A DNA stretch of 64,000 nt from Homoserinibacter sp. GY 40078 (GCF_008017545.1 NZ_VRTZ01000002.1:310001-374000); one strand, 5' to 3'. Positions 26,655 to 36,077 are shown, counted from the first letter of the stretch. Numbers and translations: made by a program. Notes: generated by a model not told the origin, from the letters alone.

Positions 26655-28739
26655 GTGACCGACGCCACTATCCCTACCGATGTCGTGGGGAACCGCGCCG
26701 CACTGAGCCGTCTGCGGCTTCCGGAGCTCCAGGCTCTGGCCGCCCAGCACGGCATCGCTGGCGTGTCTTCTATGCGTAAAGGAGATCTCGTGACCACTCT
26801 CTCCGAACTTCCCGGAGGCGAAACCCCGGCCGAGCAGGGCGATACGGTCGCCGACGCTCCGGCAGTCGACGTGCCCGCGGCCGACGCGCCCGCGGCCGAC
26901 GCGCCCGCGGCCGACGCGCCCGCGGCCGACGCGCCCGCGGCCGACGTGCCCGAGAGCGCGGCGCCGTCTGCCGAAGCGCCGTCGACGGACGCGCCGACCG
27001 ACTCCGCACCCGCAGAGGCCCCCGCTGCTCCGGCCGAGCAGCAGGCCGCGACCGACGCCACGAGCGAGGAGGCGCCCGCAGACCAGGCGCCGCGCCGCCG
27101 CGGGTCCCGCCGGGCCAGCGCCGCATCCGCGGATGCCGCAGCCATCGCCGCGGCCCTGCCCATCGAGGTTCCCGAGCAGCCGCAGCAGGCGCGACGCAGC
27201 GCCGCCCAGCACGCTGCGCAGGCGGAGCTCGGTCTCGAGCTCGACAAGCTGATCCCGTCGGCCGACCAGGACCAGGCCGGCTCGGAGGGTGAGGGCGAGC
27301 AGCAGCCGAGCCGCCGCAGCCGCAACCGCCGCGGAGGCCGTGGCCAGGGCGCCCAGAACGGCCAGAACGGCCAGACCAACCAGGGCTCGAACCGGCAGAG
27401 CGACGGCGACGAGGGCTCCTCGCAGACCGAGCAGCAGGACCGTACCGAGCGCTCGGCGGGCAACGGACAGCAGCAGCAGGACGGCGAGGGCCGTCGTCGG
27501 CACCGCGACCGCAAGCGCGGCCGGGGCGGCAACGTCGACGAGATCGAGCCCGAGATCTCCGACGACGACGTCCTGATCCCGATCGCGGGAATCCTCGACG
27601 TGCTCGACAACTACGCGTTCGTGCGCACGACCGGCTACCTGGCGGGTCCGAGCGACGTGTACGTCTCCCTCGGTCAGGTCAAGAAGTACAACCTCCGCAA
27701 GGGCGACGCGGTCGTCGGTGCGATCCGTCAGCCGCGTGATGGCGAGCAGCAGGGCGGCCGCCAGAAGTACAACGCGCTCGTGAAGATCGACTCCGTGAAC
27801 GGCCAGACCGTCGAGGAGTCGGCGGCGCGCGTCGACTTCGGCAAGCTCACCCCGATCTACCCGAACGAGCGCCTGCGCCTCGAGACCACTCCCGAGAAGC
27901 TGTCGACGCGAATCATCGACCTCATCTCGCCGATCGGCAAGGGCCAGCGCGGCCTCATCGTCGCGCCGCCCAAGGCGGGCAAGACGCTCATCCTGCAGGC
28001 GATCGCCAAGGCCATCGCGGTGAACAACCCCGAGGTCCACATCATGGTGGTGCTCGTGGACGAGCGGCCCGAAGAGGTCACCGACATGCAGCGTTCGGTG
28101 AAGGGCGAGGTCATCGCCTCGACCTTCGACCGCCCCGCCGAGGACCACACCACGGTGGCGGAGCTCGCCATCGAGCGCGCGAAGCGCCTCGTCGAGCTCG
28201 GCAACGACGTCGTGGTGCTCCTCGACTCGATCACCCGCCTCGGGCGCGCATACAACCTGGCGTCCCCGGCATCCGGTCGCATCCTCTCCGGTGGCGTCGA
28301 CGCGTCCGCGCTCTACCCGCCGAAGCGTTTCTTCGGCGCGGCGCGCAACATCGAGGGCGGCGGCTCGCTCACGATCCTCGCGACGGCGCTCGTCGAGACC
28401 GGCTCGAAGATGGACGAGGTGATCTTCGAGGAGTTCAAGGGCACCGGCAACATGGAGCTGCGGCTCTCGCGTGCCCTCGCCGACAAGCGCATTTTCCCGG
28501 CGGTCGACATCTACGCCTCGAGCACCCGCCGCGAGGAGGAGCTGCTCTCGTCCGACGAGGTCAAGATCACCTGGCGCCTGCGCCGTGCCCTCGCGGGTCT
28601 CGAGCTGCAGCAGCAGCTCGAGGTGGTGCTCTCGAAGCTCAAGGAGACGACCTCGAACGTGGAGTTCCTGGTGCAGATCCAGAAGTCGCTCCCGGCGGGC
28701 GGCAACGGGAACGGCAACGGGCACGCCCACAAGGAGTAA
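26655..28739 (+). CDS. rho: Transcription termination factor Rho (long actinobacterial form)
   Basis: 694-aa hexameric RNA helicase that ends transcription. N-terminal Rho_N helices ([19 protein letters not shown], residues 16-34); a disordered, charge- and Ala/Pro-rich insert at about 60-290, including tandem ADAPA repeats, Gln/Asn runs and basic [11 protein letters not shown]; cold-shock RNA-binding domain ([20 protein letters not shown]) near 315; P-loop [10 protein letters not shown] near 437; [10 protein letters not shown] Walker B region. E. coli Rho has 419 residues, so the insert explains the size. GTG start at 26655 after AAAGGA. The common rpmE gene does not sit between rho and prfA here. 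Confidence 0.97.
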   Translation: MTDATIPTDVVGNRAALSRLRLPELQALAAQHGIAGVSSMRKGDLVTTLSELPGGETPAEQGDTVADAPAVDVPAADAPAADAPAADAPAADAPAADVPESAAPSAEAPSTDAPTDSAPAEAPAAPAEQQAATDATSEEAPADQAPRRRGSRRASAASADAAAIAAALPIEVPEQPQQARRSAAQHAAQAELGLELDKLIPSADQDQAGSEGEGEQQPSRRSRNRRGGRGQGAQNGQNGQTNQGSNRQSDGDEGSSQTEQQDRTERSAGNGQQQQDGEGRRRHRDRKRGRGGNVDEIEPEISDDDVLIPIAGILDVLDNYAFVRTTGYLAGPSDVYVSLGQVKKYNLRKGDAVVGAIRQPRDGEQQGGRQKYNALVKIDSVNGQTVEESAARVDFGKLTPIYPNERLRLETTPEKLSTRIIDLISPIGKGQRGLIVAPPKAGKTLILQAIAKAIAVNNPEVHIMVVLVDERPEEVTDMQRSVKGEVIASTFDRPAEDHTTVAELAIERAKRLVELGNDVVVLLDSITRLGRAYNLASPASGRILSGGVDASALYPPKRFFGAARNIEGGGSLTILATALVETGSKMDEVIFEEFKGTGNMELRLSRALADKRIFPAVDIYASSTRREEELLSSDEVKITWRLRRALAGLELQQQLEVVLSKLKETTSNVEFLVQIQKSLPAGGNGNGNGHAHKE
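26868..26954 (+). repeat. 15-bp tandem repeat inside rho
   Basis: Unit GACGCGCCCGCGGCC in four perfect head-to-tail copies, with a GACGTG variant at each end. In frame, it gives the repeat ADAPA in the disordered Rho insert; unit length 15 keeps the frame, so copy number can change without frameshift. Confidence 0.85.
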
Positions 28740-28742
28740 CCG

Positions 28743-29822
28743 GTGTTCGAGTCGGTCCAGTCGCTGCTGGCCGAGCACGAGCAGCTCCAGCAGCAGCTCG
28801 CGGATCCCGCGATTCACGCGGATGCCGCGCGCGCCAAGAAGGTCAATCGGCGCTACGCCGAGCTGAGCCAGATCGTCCATGCCCACGAGGCGTGGCAGCA
28901 GGCCCAGTCCGACTTGGCGGCGGCTCGCGAGCTCGCCCGCGAGGACGACGCGTTCGCCGACGAGGTCCCCGTCATCGAGGAGACCCTCGAGACCGCCCAG
29001 GAACGCCTGCGGCGCCTTCTCATCCCGCGGGATCCGGATGACGGACGCGACGTCATCATGGAGATCAAGGGCGGCGAGGGCGGCGAGGAGTCGGCGCTCT
29101 TCGCGGCCGACCTGCTGCGCATGTACCTGCACTACGCCGAGTCGCGCGGGTGGAAGACCGAACTGCTGGAGCGCACCGAGTCCGACCTCGGCGGATACAA
29201 GGACGTCCAGGTCGCCATCAAGTCGACGTCGAGCGATCCGGCCGACGGGGTGTGGGCGAGCCTCAAGTACGAGGGCGGAGTCCACCGCGTGCAGCGCGTG
29301 CCGGCGACGGAGTCGCAGGGGCGCATCCACACCTCCACCACGGGCGTGCTGGTCTTCCCCGAGGTCGATGAGCCCGAGGAGATCCACATCGATCCGAACG
29401 AGCTGAAGATCGACGTCTTCCGCTCCTCGGGTCCCGGGGGTCAGTCGGTCAACACGACCGATTCGGCGGTGCGCATCACGCACATCCCGAGCGGGATCGT
29501 GGTGTCGATGCAGAACGAGAAGTCGCAGCTGCAGAACCGCGAGGCGGGAATGCGCGTGCTCCGCGCTCGGCTGCTCGCGAAGCAGCAGGAGGAGCTCGAT
29601 GCCGCGGCATCCGACGCCCGGCGCAGCCAGATCCGCTCCATGGACCGTTCCGAGCGGATCCGCACCTACAACTTCCCCGAGAATCGCATCGCCGATCACC
29701 GCACGGGATACAAGGCCTACAACCTCGACCAGGTGATGAACGGGGCGCTCGGCCCCGTCGTCGAGTCCTGCATCCGCATGGACGAGGAGGCACGGCTCGC
29801 TGCTCTCGGCGGCGACCGGTGA
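28743..29822 (+). CDS. prfA: Peptide chain release factor 1
   Basis: 359-aa RF1, which releases peptides at UAA and UAG. The codon-reading P-x-T motif is [12 protein letters not shown] near residue 183 and the catalytic GGQ is [20 protein letters not shown] near 231. GTG start with AAGGAG 6 nt upstream inside the rho 3' end. Full length. Confidence 0.97.
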   Translation: MFESVQSLLAEHEQLQQQLADPAIHADAARAKKVNRRYAELSQIVHAHEAWQQAQSDLAAARELAREDDAFADEVPVIEETLETAQERLRRLLIPRDPDDGRDVIMEIKGGEGGEESALFAADLLRMYLHYAESRGWKTELLERTESDLGGYKDVQVAIKSTSSDPADGVWASLKYEGGVHRVQRVPATESQGRIHTSTTGVLVFPEVDEPEEIHIDPNELKIDVFRSSGPGGQSVNTTDSAVRITHIPSGIVVSMQNEKSQLQNREAGMRVLRARLLAKQQEELDAAASDARRSQIRSMDRSERIRTYNFPENRIADHRTGYKAYNLDQVMNGALGPVVESCIRMDEEARLAALGGDR

Positions 29823-29826
29823 GCGT

Positions 29827-30711
29827 GTGATGATGATGACCGAGCTGGCGACGCCGCGCACGGTCGGCGAGCTGCGCGCCCATGCGGTGCGTGTGCTCGC
29901 ACTCGCGCATGTCCCGACGCCTGAGGCCGACGCCGAGTTGCTGCTCGCGCACATCCTCGGGATCAGCCGTGGGCAGGTGCAGGCGCGCGCGGTGACCGGC
30001 GCGGGAGTGCCGCAGGCCGACCTGCTCGCCTACCTGGAGGCGGTGGAGCGACGTGCCGCGCGCGAGCCGCTGCAGCACATCACGGGAGTCGCACCGTTCC
30101 GATCGCTCGAGTTGCAGGTCGGACCGGGCGTGTTCGTTCCGAGGCCCGAGACGGAGTTCGTGGCGCAGCTCGCGATCGACGCCCTGCAGGCTGTGCCTTC
30201 GCCTCAACCGACGGCGATCGATCTCGGCACCGGTTCGGGCGCGCTCGCGCTCGCGCTCGCCACGGAGGTGCCGCACGCGTCCGTCGTGGCCGTCGAGAAC
30301 TCACCTCAGGCGTTCATCTGGGCGAAGCAGAACGTGCGCCGCATCGGTGCGGACAACCTGCGCCTCGTGTTCGCCGACCTCGCGGATGCGCTGCTCGAGC
30401 TCGACGGTGGAGTCGACGTCGTCGTCTCGAACCCTCCGTACATCCCCGACGATGCGATCCCGCGCGACCCGGAGGTGCGCCTCCACGACCCCTCGGCCGC
30501 GCTCTACGGCGGGCCCGACGGGCTCGTCGTGGTCCGCGCCCTGTCGGTGCGGGCCCGCGCGCTCCTGCGCCCGGGGGGTGCGCTCGTCATCGAGCACGGG
30601 GAACTTCAGGGCGCCCAGCTGCGCGAGCTGCTCGCGGCCGACGGGTGGCGTTCGACTGCAACGCATCGCGACCTGCTGGGGCGCGATCGGGCGACGACAG
30701 CCGTTCGCTAG
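29827..30711 (+). CDS. prmC: Peptide chain release factor N5-glutamine methyltransferase
   Basis: About 294-aa S-adenosylmethionine enzyme that methylates the GGQ Gln of RF1/RF2. SAM motif DLGTGSGALALALA near residue 122 and the substrate-binding NPPYIPDDA near 200. The start is a run GTG-ATG-ATG-ATG (29827, 29830, 29833, 29836) and cannot be settled by eye; 29836 is as likely as 29827. Directly follows prfA, its substrate gene. Its TAG stop shares the bases CTAG with the stop of the convergent HAD gene. Confidence 0.95.
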   Translation: MMMMTELATPRTVGELRAHAVRVLALAHVPTPEADAELLLAHILGISRGQVQARAVTGAGVPQADLLAYLEAVERRAAREPLQHITGVAPFRSLELQVGPGVFVPRPETEFVAQLAIDALQAVPSPQPTAIDLGTGSGALALALATEVPHASVVAVENSPQAFIWAKQNVRRIGADNLRLVFADLADALLELDGGVDVVVSNPPYIPDDAIPRDPEVRLHDPSAALYGGPDGLVVVRALSVRARALLRPGGALVIEHGELQGAQLRELLAADGWRSTATHRDLLGRDRATTAVR

Positions 30712-31331
30712 GCGGCTGCGCTCCGCGTTCGCGCGAAGTCGTCGATCGCGGCGCGGAGCCCGTCGGCGGTTCCGTAGAGGTACGTCGTGATCCCGAGGGA
30801 CGCGGCGGCGGCCACGTTCTCCGGCAGATCGTCGACGAAGAGCACGTCCTCGGCGGCCGTCTCGTACGTGGCGAGTACGCGCTCGAACACCGCGGGGTCG
30901 GGCTTGCGCGCCCCGTAGCGGCTCGTCGTGCGCAGGTGATCGCCGAAGAGCGGCGCGATCTCGGGTGCGATGGCGGCGAGGTTCTCGTCGAGCAAGGGGC
31001 CGTTGTTGGTCAGGAGGCTCACCTGGCCGAGCTCCGCGGCGCGCGCGACGCCGGCGATCGCGTCGGGGCGCGGACGCATCGCCGAGCGCCGGTTGGCGAT
31101 CCAGTCATCGGCGGCGATCGGGACGCCGAGAGCCGCCTCGAGCGCGGCGAGGTACGCGGCCCCATCGGCGAAGCGCCCGGCCTCTGCGGCCGTCTCGCCC
31201 TCCTCGTGCCACCACCGGCGTCGGAGCTCCGCGAAGTCGATCCCCGTGAGGGCCGTCAGCCCGTGCATCCGGGCGCGCCAGTCGTAGTCGTAGAGGACGT
31301 CGTCCATATCGAAGAGGAAGAGGAGGGTCAT
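30708..31331 (-). CDS. HAD-superfamily hydrolase
   Basis: 207-aa haloacid dehalogenase-type phosphatase. Motif I FLFDMDDVLYDYDW (nucleophile Asp and acid Asp, D8 and D10), motif II LLTNNGP near 101, motif III Lys in GARKPDP near 139, motif IV FVDDLPENV near 162. Of the candidates M25/M22/M1 of the longest frame, the ATG at 31331 is taken because GGAGG lies 9 nt upstream. It follows the EEP-family gene by 55 nt and may end the same transcript. Substrate unknown. Confidence 0.85.
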   Translation of the reverse strand: MTLLFLFDMDDVLYDYDWRARMHGLTALTGIDFAELRRRWWHEEGETAAEAGRFADGAAYLAALEAALGVPIAADDWIANRRSAMRPRPDAIAGVARAAELGQVSLLTNNGPLLDENLAAIAPEIAPLFGDHLRTTSRYGARKPDPAVFERVLATYETAAEDVLFVDDLPENVAAAASLGITTYLYGTADGLRAAIDDFARTRSAAA

Positions 31332-31386
31332 CGGTACCATCCTCCCCGATGCGAAGGGGTGACGACGGCGAGCAGGCCGAACGGAC

Positions 31387-32382
31387 TCAGTCGGGCGCCG
31401 CATCGTCGGAGGCCGGCAGGCCGAGGTCCACCACCAGGCGACGGTGATCGCTGCCCGTGCTCGCTCGATCCGCGACGCGAGCCACGTCCACGCCAGCTCC
31501 GACGATCACGTGATCCAGGCGCATGAGCGGGGGGATCGGCCCGAGGCCCTCCGGCCAGGTCGAGCCGAGACCCGATCCCGCCACGTCGAATGCGTCGCGC
31601 ACGTCGGCATCGAGGAGCCGGTCGAGCGGGGCATGGTCGCGCGTCGCGTTGAAGTCGCCCCCGAGCACGATGGGAGACGGGCTGCGCTCCACGAGCCGCG
31701 AGAGCTGAGGGAACTGCCCGGCCCAGGTGGCGGCCTCCGCGGTACCCAGGGGAGCCACCGTGTGGACGTTGACGACACGCAGTGGTCCGGCGGGCGTCTG
31801 CAGGTCGGTGAGCAGCATCGGTGAGCCGCCGACATCGATCGGTCCGCTCTGGACGATAGGGAATCGCGAGAAGGTCGCGGAGCCGTGGAACTCGGGTTGC
31901 GGATCCGAGGCGCGATACGGATAGTCCGTCCACAGCGCCGAGCCCTCGAGCTCTGCCAGTGCCTCCGGCGTCACCTCCTGGAGAAGAACGATGTCCGCAT
32001 CCTCCGCGGCGAGCTCATCACCGAGCTGGCGGATGTGCGGATTGCTGACGAGCAGGTTCGACGTCACCACCCGGATCGGGACGTGTCCCGCAGGCAGCTC
32101 CTGCGGACCGTGCCATCCGACGGCGCCAGCCATCACGAGCAACTGGGTCGCGGCGAGTCCTGCGGCGACGACCGTGAGCGCGATCCGGCGCTTCCACACG
32201 GCGAACGCCACGAGCGGGTACGCGGCGAGAAGCGCCCAGTGGGCGACGCCCTGCACGCCGATCAGCACCGGCACGGACTCCGAACGCCACACGCGGGCGA
32301 GGGCGACGGTACACAACCCTCCTGCGGCGATCCATCCGAGCGCGACACCCGCAGAAGAGACCGCACGCGCCCTGCGGGTCAT
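31387..32382 (-). CDS. Endonuclease/exonuclease/phosphatase (EEP) family membrane protein
   Basis: 331-aa protein with three hydrophobic segments (residues about 10-90) and an outward-facing EEP domain (phosphodiesterase/nuclease fold). Catalytic blocks: TSNLLVSN, ADIVLLQEVTPE with the metal-binding Glu near 137, VVNVHTVAP, VLGGDFNATRDH near 245, LDHVIVG and GSDHRRLVVDL near 315. All metal and catalytic residues are present. The substrate could be nucleic acid, a phospholipid or an inositol-type phosphate. Last gene of the GT4-flippase-partner-switch operon; its ATG overlaps the receiver stop. Confidence 0.85.
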   Translation of the reverse strand: MTRRARAVSSAGVALGWIAAGGLCTVALARVWRSESVPVLIGVQGVAHWALLAAYPLVAFAVWKRRIALTVVAAGLAATQLLVMAGAVGWHGPQELPAGHVPIRVVTSNLLVSNPHIRQLGDELAAEDADIVLLQEVTPEALAELEGSALWTDYPYRASDPQPEFHGSATFSRFPIVQSGPIDVGGSPMLLTDLQTPAGPLRVVNVHTVAPLGTAEAATWAGQFPQLSRLVERSPSPIVLGGDFNATRDHAPLDRLLDADVRDAFDVAGSGLGSTWPEGLGPIPPLMRLDHVIVGAGVDVARVADRASTGSDHRRLVVDLGLPASDDAAPD

Positions 32383-32747
32383 GGTTCGGCGGGGAAGAGT
32401 CGAGCGATCGCGGTCCGCAGGGCTTCGGAACTGACCGGTTTCGTCAATTGCGCTGCGATTCGCTCGGTGACCTCGGGGGCCACGGACGAGTGCTCGATGA
32501 CCCCCGTCACCAGCATGAACGGTGGGGGATCGTCGACCCGTTCCACAGCGTCGAGCACGTCGAGACCGGTACCGGTAGGCAAGCGGAAGTCGGAGATCAC
32601 GAGGTCGTAGGAAACCGCGTCGATCCGAGTGACCGCTTCAAGGCGGTCGCCGGCTTGGTCGGTCGTCCAGTCGAGTCGTGCCAGGAGGTGGCAGAGCACC
32701 AGCCGGGTCACCGGATCGTCGTCGACGACGAGCGCGTGCGGGCTCAC
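32379..32747 (-). CDS. Stand-alone response regulator receiver domain
   Basis: 122-aa CheY/Spo0F-like receiver with no output domain. Acidic pocket VVDDDP, phospho-acceptor Asp53 in LVISDFRL, Thr81 switch residue in LVTG, and Lys103 in LTKPVS are all in place. Such single-domain receivers pass phosphoryl groups or bind a partner. The Hpt domain of the kinase encoded on the other strand at 38754 is a natural donor. Overlaps both neighbours by four bases (GTGA/ATGA). Confidence 0.9.
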   Translation of the reverse strand: MSPHALVVDDDPVTRLVLCHLLARLDWTTDQAGDRLEAVTRIDAVSYDLVISDFRLPTGTGLDVLDAVERVDDPPPFMLVTGVIEHSSVAPEVTERIAAQLTKPVSSEALRTAIARLFPAEP

Positions 32748-33118
32748 GACGTCGTCCCTGCAGGCGGGGAATCGATCATCGTGAAGATCTCGTCGAACTG
32801 CGTCAGTCGGAACACGCGCATCGCGTCCTCGGACGCCGGCCGGACGAGTGTGACGGATCCGCCGGTCAGCGTCCGGTCGCGCCGTGCCCGTGCGAGCGCG
32901 GCGAGTCCGGCGCTGTCGATGAACGCGACCGCCCGCAGATCGATCACGAGGTGCCGTGCATCCGTCAGGTCGGGCTGGGCCAACCGCTCGCGCACAGCGA
33001 CCGCCTCCACGGCGTCGAAGCGCCCCGCGAGGGTGAGAGCGGCGCTGTCGGGTCCGGTCGAAGCCACCGTGAAGGTCAGTTGACCCTGGGTGGGGGCGTG
33101 GCGATCATCGTCGGTCAT
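32744..33118 (-). CDS. STAS-domain anti-sigma antagonist (second copy)
   Basis: 124-aa RsbV/SpoIIAA-like protein. The core VIDLRAVAFIDSAGLAALARAR carries the expected phospho-Ser (Ser69 in DSAG). An N-terminal 12-residue extension is not conserved. The RsbW-like kinase encoded just upstream should phosphorylate it. The next upstream gene's stop lies 14 nt inside this start. Interacts with which target is not visible. Confidence 0.88.
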   Translation of the reverse strand: MTDDDRHAPTQGQLTFTVASTGPDSAALTLAGRFDAVEAVAVRERLAQPDLTDARHLVIDLRAVAFIDSAGLAALARARRDRTLTGGSVTLVRPASEDAMRVFRLTQFDEIFTMIDSPPAGTTS

Positions 33119-33536
33119 CGGTACTCCCTACATAGATGCGCAACTCCAGAGTGTTCCTCGATCCGATCCGCCGATAGCTGACGTGGTTCACCAGCGAGCG
33201 GATGATCTTCATCCCGTATCCGCGCTCCTGCAGCACGCGCGGCGCGGGTGTCGGGATCGTGGCGGGGTCGAACACGTCGCCGTCGTCGAAGATCTGCACG
33301 GTCAGCCATTCGGTGGTCAGCCGCAGATTCAGCTCGACCTGTGACCCCTCGGGGAGGTGGGCGTGGTCGATGACGTTCATGCACGCCTCGTGCACAGCGA
33401 GCTCAGCACGAGAGAGCAGCGCCTCCCCGGCAGCGGAGTCGAGCTTGTCGGTCGCCGTCCTCAGCCACGAGCCGATTGCCCGGGCGGCGAGCGCGTTCGG
33501 CTCGAGGAGTAGTTGAGATCGGGCGATCAGCGTCAC
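33105..33536 (-). CDS. RsbW/SpoIIAB-like ATP-binding anti-sigma kinase
   Basis: 143-aa GHKL-type ATPase, no histidine-kinase dimerisation domain. N-box HEACMNVIDHAH with E50 and N54, G1 FDDGDVFDP near residues 83-91, G2 RGYGMKIIRSLV near 105-116. In partner-switch systems such a protein binds a sigma factor or other target and phosphorylates STAS antagonists. No sigma gene is in this operon, so the target is unknown. Four-base overlap (GTGA) with the phosphatase gene. Confidence 0.88.
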   Translation of the reverse strand: MTLIARSQLLLEPNALAARAIGSWLRTATDKLDSAAGEALLSRAELAVHEACMNVIDHAHLPEGSQVELNLRLTTEWLTVQIFDDGDVFDPATIPTPAPRVLQERGYGMKIIRSLVNHVSYRRIGSRNTLELRIYVGSTDDRR

Positions 33537-34915
33537 GATCCGCCCTTCGTGCTCGCGATCACGACGAGCGTCCTGTCGTCGGATGCCGGGTGGCCGGCGG
33601 CGAAGCCGTCTACGTGGTCGAAGATGGTCTCGCCGATGTGTCGGGAGGTGCGACCCGCGGACTCCCTGCACAGCTCGGCGAGCCTCTCGTACCCGAACTG
33701 GTGGTCGCCGCGGTCGCATTGCTCGGTAAGACCGTCGGACCCCACGAGGAGGTAGTCGCGCCCGTCGAGGGCGAACGAGCTGACGCGGGGGACACGGTGA
33801 CGGACGACTCCGATCGGTGGCACGCTCGCCGGGATCGGCTCGGCGCTGTCGTCATGCACGAGGAGTACCGGCGAGTGACCGGCGTTGACCAGCGAGAGCC
33901 GCCGCGTCGACTCGTCGATTACTCCGACGGTGAGCGTGATGAAGACGCCCGCGTCGTCGAGGTGGGGGAAGAGCTCGTCTTCGATCCCTGCGAAGACCTC
34001 CACGAGCCCGCCGCCGCGATTCGCGAGGAACGCGACACGGCAGGCGGCCACGGCCCGGGTCATGAGCATCGCGGCGGGGAGACCTTTCCCCGCGACATCC
34101 CCGACCGCGAACCAGATGGCTCCGTCCGCCCTGCCGAACGTGTAGAAGTCGCCGCCGGTGAGCGACGCCGGGACGGTGCGGGCGAAGATGTCGACCGCGG
34201 ATGATCGCGGTGCCTCGTCGGCGATCGCCGACTGGGCGAGTACGGAGGCGAGCTGGTGCTCGCGCTCCACGGCTGCCTGCGCCAACTCGCGATCATGCAG
34301 ATCGTTGAACGCGAGCAGCACACCGAGCGCAGAGTCGATGGCCTGGATCAGGGGTATGTCGGCGGTCGAGAACGGACTGTCGCTCGGACGGAAGAACGCC
34401 ACGTGCCGCTCCGCGTCGCCGTCAGGGTCGAGGGTGCCGACCACCGCACAGCTCGATTCGACGATGCGCAGCAGCTTGTCGGGCTGCGCGGCGATGGTGC
34501 TCACGGCGATTCGTGCGTGCTCATCGAGTTGGTCGGTCGCACCGCGCGTCATGGTGACCGCCATGTCCTCCAGGAAGAGCACCTGGGATGCGCCCGTGAG
34601 CGCGAGCGACTTGTCCAGCAGCAGCCCCAAGGTCTCGGCACTCGCGACCCCTTGGACGTTGATTCGGGCGAGTGCCTCGACGGCGAGCAGGCGATCCTGG
34701 CTGGCGACGAGGGCCTCGGTCAGGGCGCCCTGAGTGGACGTCAGTTCGTCGAGCGCCTCGCGGATTACCTGGGCGGCGTGGGTCGCCTCGGCGGGTGGGT
34801 CGGGGAGCGGTCCATGCGCGGCGAGCGAGAGGAGCAGGTCGATCGCTGCGTCGGCTCGGATCTCCTCGGTGATCTCACTGCCGCGCCGGTCCAGACGTGT
34901 GCGGGTCGCGGTCAT
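33533..34915 (-). CDS. PP2C (SpoIIE/RsbU-like) phosphatase with GAF-like domain
   Basis: 460-aa serine phosphatase. Residues 75-205 form a GAF-like sensory region; the PP2C domain fills 235-460. Metal-binding acidic residues are kept: GGDFYTF (Asp256), VGDVAGKGLP (Asp273), LVGSDGLTE and DDRTLVVI. RsbU-class enzymes remove phosphate from STAS proteins and so release the partner-switch target. A short coiled coil near 50-85 precedes the GAF part. The ligand of the GAF region is unknown. Confidence 0.92.
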   Translation of the reverse strand: MTATRTRLDRRGSEITEEIRADAAIDLLLSLAAHGPLPDPPAEATHAAQVIREALDELTSTQGALTEALVASQDRLLAVEALARINVQGVASAETLGLLLDKSLALTGASQVLFLEDMAVTMTRGATDQLDEHARIAVSTIAAQPDKLLRIVESSCAVVGTLDPDGDAERHVAFFRPSDSPFSTADIPLIQAIDSALGVLLAFNDLHDRELAQAAVEREHQLASVLAQSAIADEAPRSSAVDIFARTVPASLTGGDFYTFGRADGAIWFAVGDVAGKGLPAAMLMTRAVAACRVAFLANRGGGLVEVFAGIEDELFPHLDDAGVFITLTVGVIDESTRRLSLVNAGHSPVLLVHDDSAEPIPASVPPIGVVRHRVPRVSSFALDGRDYLLVGSDGLTEQCDRGDHQFGYERLAELCRESAGRTSRHIGETIFDHVDGFAAGHPASDDRTLVVIASTKGGS

Positions 34916-35232
34916 GGCGCCCCCGTCGTGTCGATGATCGTGAACATCTCGGCGAGTGCGGTGATCTCGAGGATCACCCGCACCGGATCGGAGGGATCGG
35001 CCAGGATCACCTCACCGTCCAGCGCTCGCGCCGCCTTCTGGAGCCGCACGAGCTCGGCGAGAGCCGTCGAGTCGACGAATGCCACCTGCGAGAGGTCGAT
35101 GTGGATCACATTCGCTTCGGCGGTGACGAGCGGCGTCACGGCGCTGCGGAATCCGGGGCACTCGTGTGCGTCGAAGCGGCCGACCAGGTGCACGAGGCGG
35201 CGGGTGGGCTCGATCTCGGTTCGGATGATCAC
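34912..35232 (-). CDS. STAS-domain anti-sigma antagonist (first copy)
   Basis: 106-aa STAS protein. HIDLSQVAFVDSTALAELV holds the likely phospho-Ser55 (DST). It is not a close copy of the other STAS gene in the operon, so the two may bind different partners. GTG start overlaps the GT2 stop by four bases, and its stop overlaps the phosphatase start. Confidence 0.88.
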   Translation of the reverse strand: MIIRTEIEPTRRLVHLVGRFDAHECPGFRSAVTPLVTAEANVIHIDLSQVAFVDSTALAELVRLQKAARALDGEVILADPSDPVRVILEITALAEMFTIIDTTGAP

Positions 35233-36077
35233 ACGCGCGTCCCCTCATCCACGGCGTCGTGCGCCGGCGTCGGGACCCTGGGTTCGGATTCCGGGCGCGA
35301 GCGCGCGTAACGGCCGCGTAGATCGTACATTCGGATGCGGACCAGGTCACGAAGGAACTGCATGCTCACCTTCGCCACGTCCACCGTCGAGCCCGGAGCA
35401 TCGATCCACTCCACCGGCACTTCCGTTACCTCGTAGCCGAGCTTGTGGGCGAGATAGAGGACCTCGAGATCGAACGAGAACCCGTCGAGTTGCTGCAGGT
35501 CGAAGAGACGCTTGGCGGCGTCGGCGCGGAGGATCTTGAAACCGCATTGCGTGTCGGCAACACGGACGCCGAAGCCATACGCGACGAGGAGGTGCAGGCC
35601 GCGGCTCACGATTCGCCGCCCGATGCTCTTCCCGCGGACTGCTGCCCCGTCGGCCGCGCGCGATCCGATGACGAGGGCCGAGCCCGTTTCCAGCGAAGCG
35701 GCGAGTCGGTCGTACTGCTCGATTGGCGTCGACTGATCGGCGTCCGCGACGAGCACGATGTCGCCGCGCGCGGCGCGGACCCCGCGCCGGACGGCGCTGC
35801 CCTTTCCGGCGTTCTCCTCCGCGACGAGGAGCGTCAGGTTCGCGAAACGGAGGTCGCGCACGAGTTCGACCGTCGTGTCCCTCGAACCGTCGTCGGAGAT
35901 GATGAGCTCCCACGGCTCGCCCCGGGCGCTCATGTGCGTCGCGATCGCCCCGATCGTCGGCAGAATGCGCCACTCCTCGTTGTAGGCGGGGATGATGACC
36001 GAGACGACGGGCGGCGCGCTGAGCGGCTCCGTGACCCAGGATCGGTAGGCGCGGTAGGCGGTCGAACTCTCGCTCAC
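35229..36077 (-). CDS. Glycosyltransferase family 2, polyprenyl-phosphate sugar transferase-like
   Basis: 282-aa inverting GT-A enzyme. VVSVIIPAYNEEWRILPTIG starts the domain near residue 24, ISDDGSRDTT and the metal-binding ADADQSTPIEQ follow; DTQCGFKILRADAAKRLF is typical of Alg5/GtrB-like dolichyl- or undecaprenyl-phosphate glycosyltransferases. It lacks the two C-terminal helices of GtrB. It would load a sugar onto a lipid carrier at the inner membrane face. GTG start overlaps the flippase stop. Confidence 0.85.
   Translation of the reverse strand: MSESSTAYRAYRSWVTEPLSAPPVVSVIIPAYNEEWRILPTIGAIATHMSARGEPWELIISDDGSRDTTVELVRDLRFANLTLLVAEENAGKGSAVRRGVRAARGDIVLVADADQSTPIEQYDRLAASLETGSALVIGSRAADGAAVRGKSIGRRIVSRGLHLLVAYGFGVRVADTQCGFKILRADAAKRLFDLQQLDGFSFDLEVLYLAHKLGYEVTEVPVEWIDAPGSTVDVAKVSMQFLRDLVRIRMYDLRGRYARSRPESEPRVPTPAHDAVDEGTRV

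Noticed and set aside
26868-26954. CRISPR-like or mobile repeat
   Set aside because: Units touch with no spacers and stay in frame inside rho; it is a coding tandem repeat.
26283-29954. A 1223-codon open frame on the minus strand opposite thrB, rho and prfA
   Set aside because: It is the antisense of three certain genes; GC-rich third positions remove stop codons on the opposite strand. Its residues follow the sense codons and no family is recognisable.
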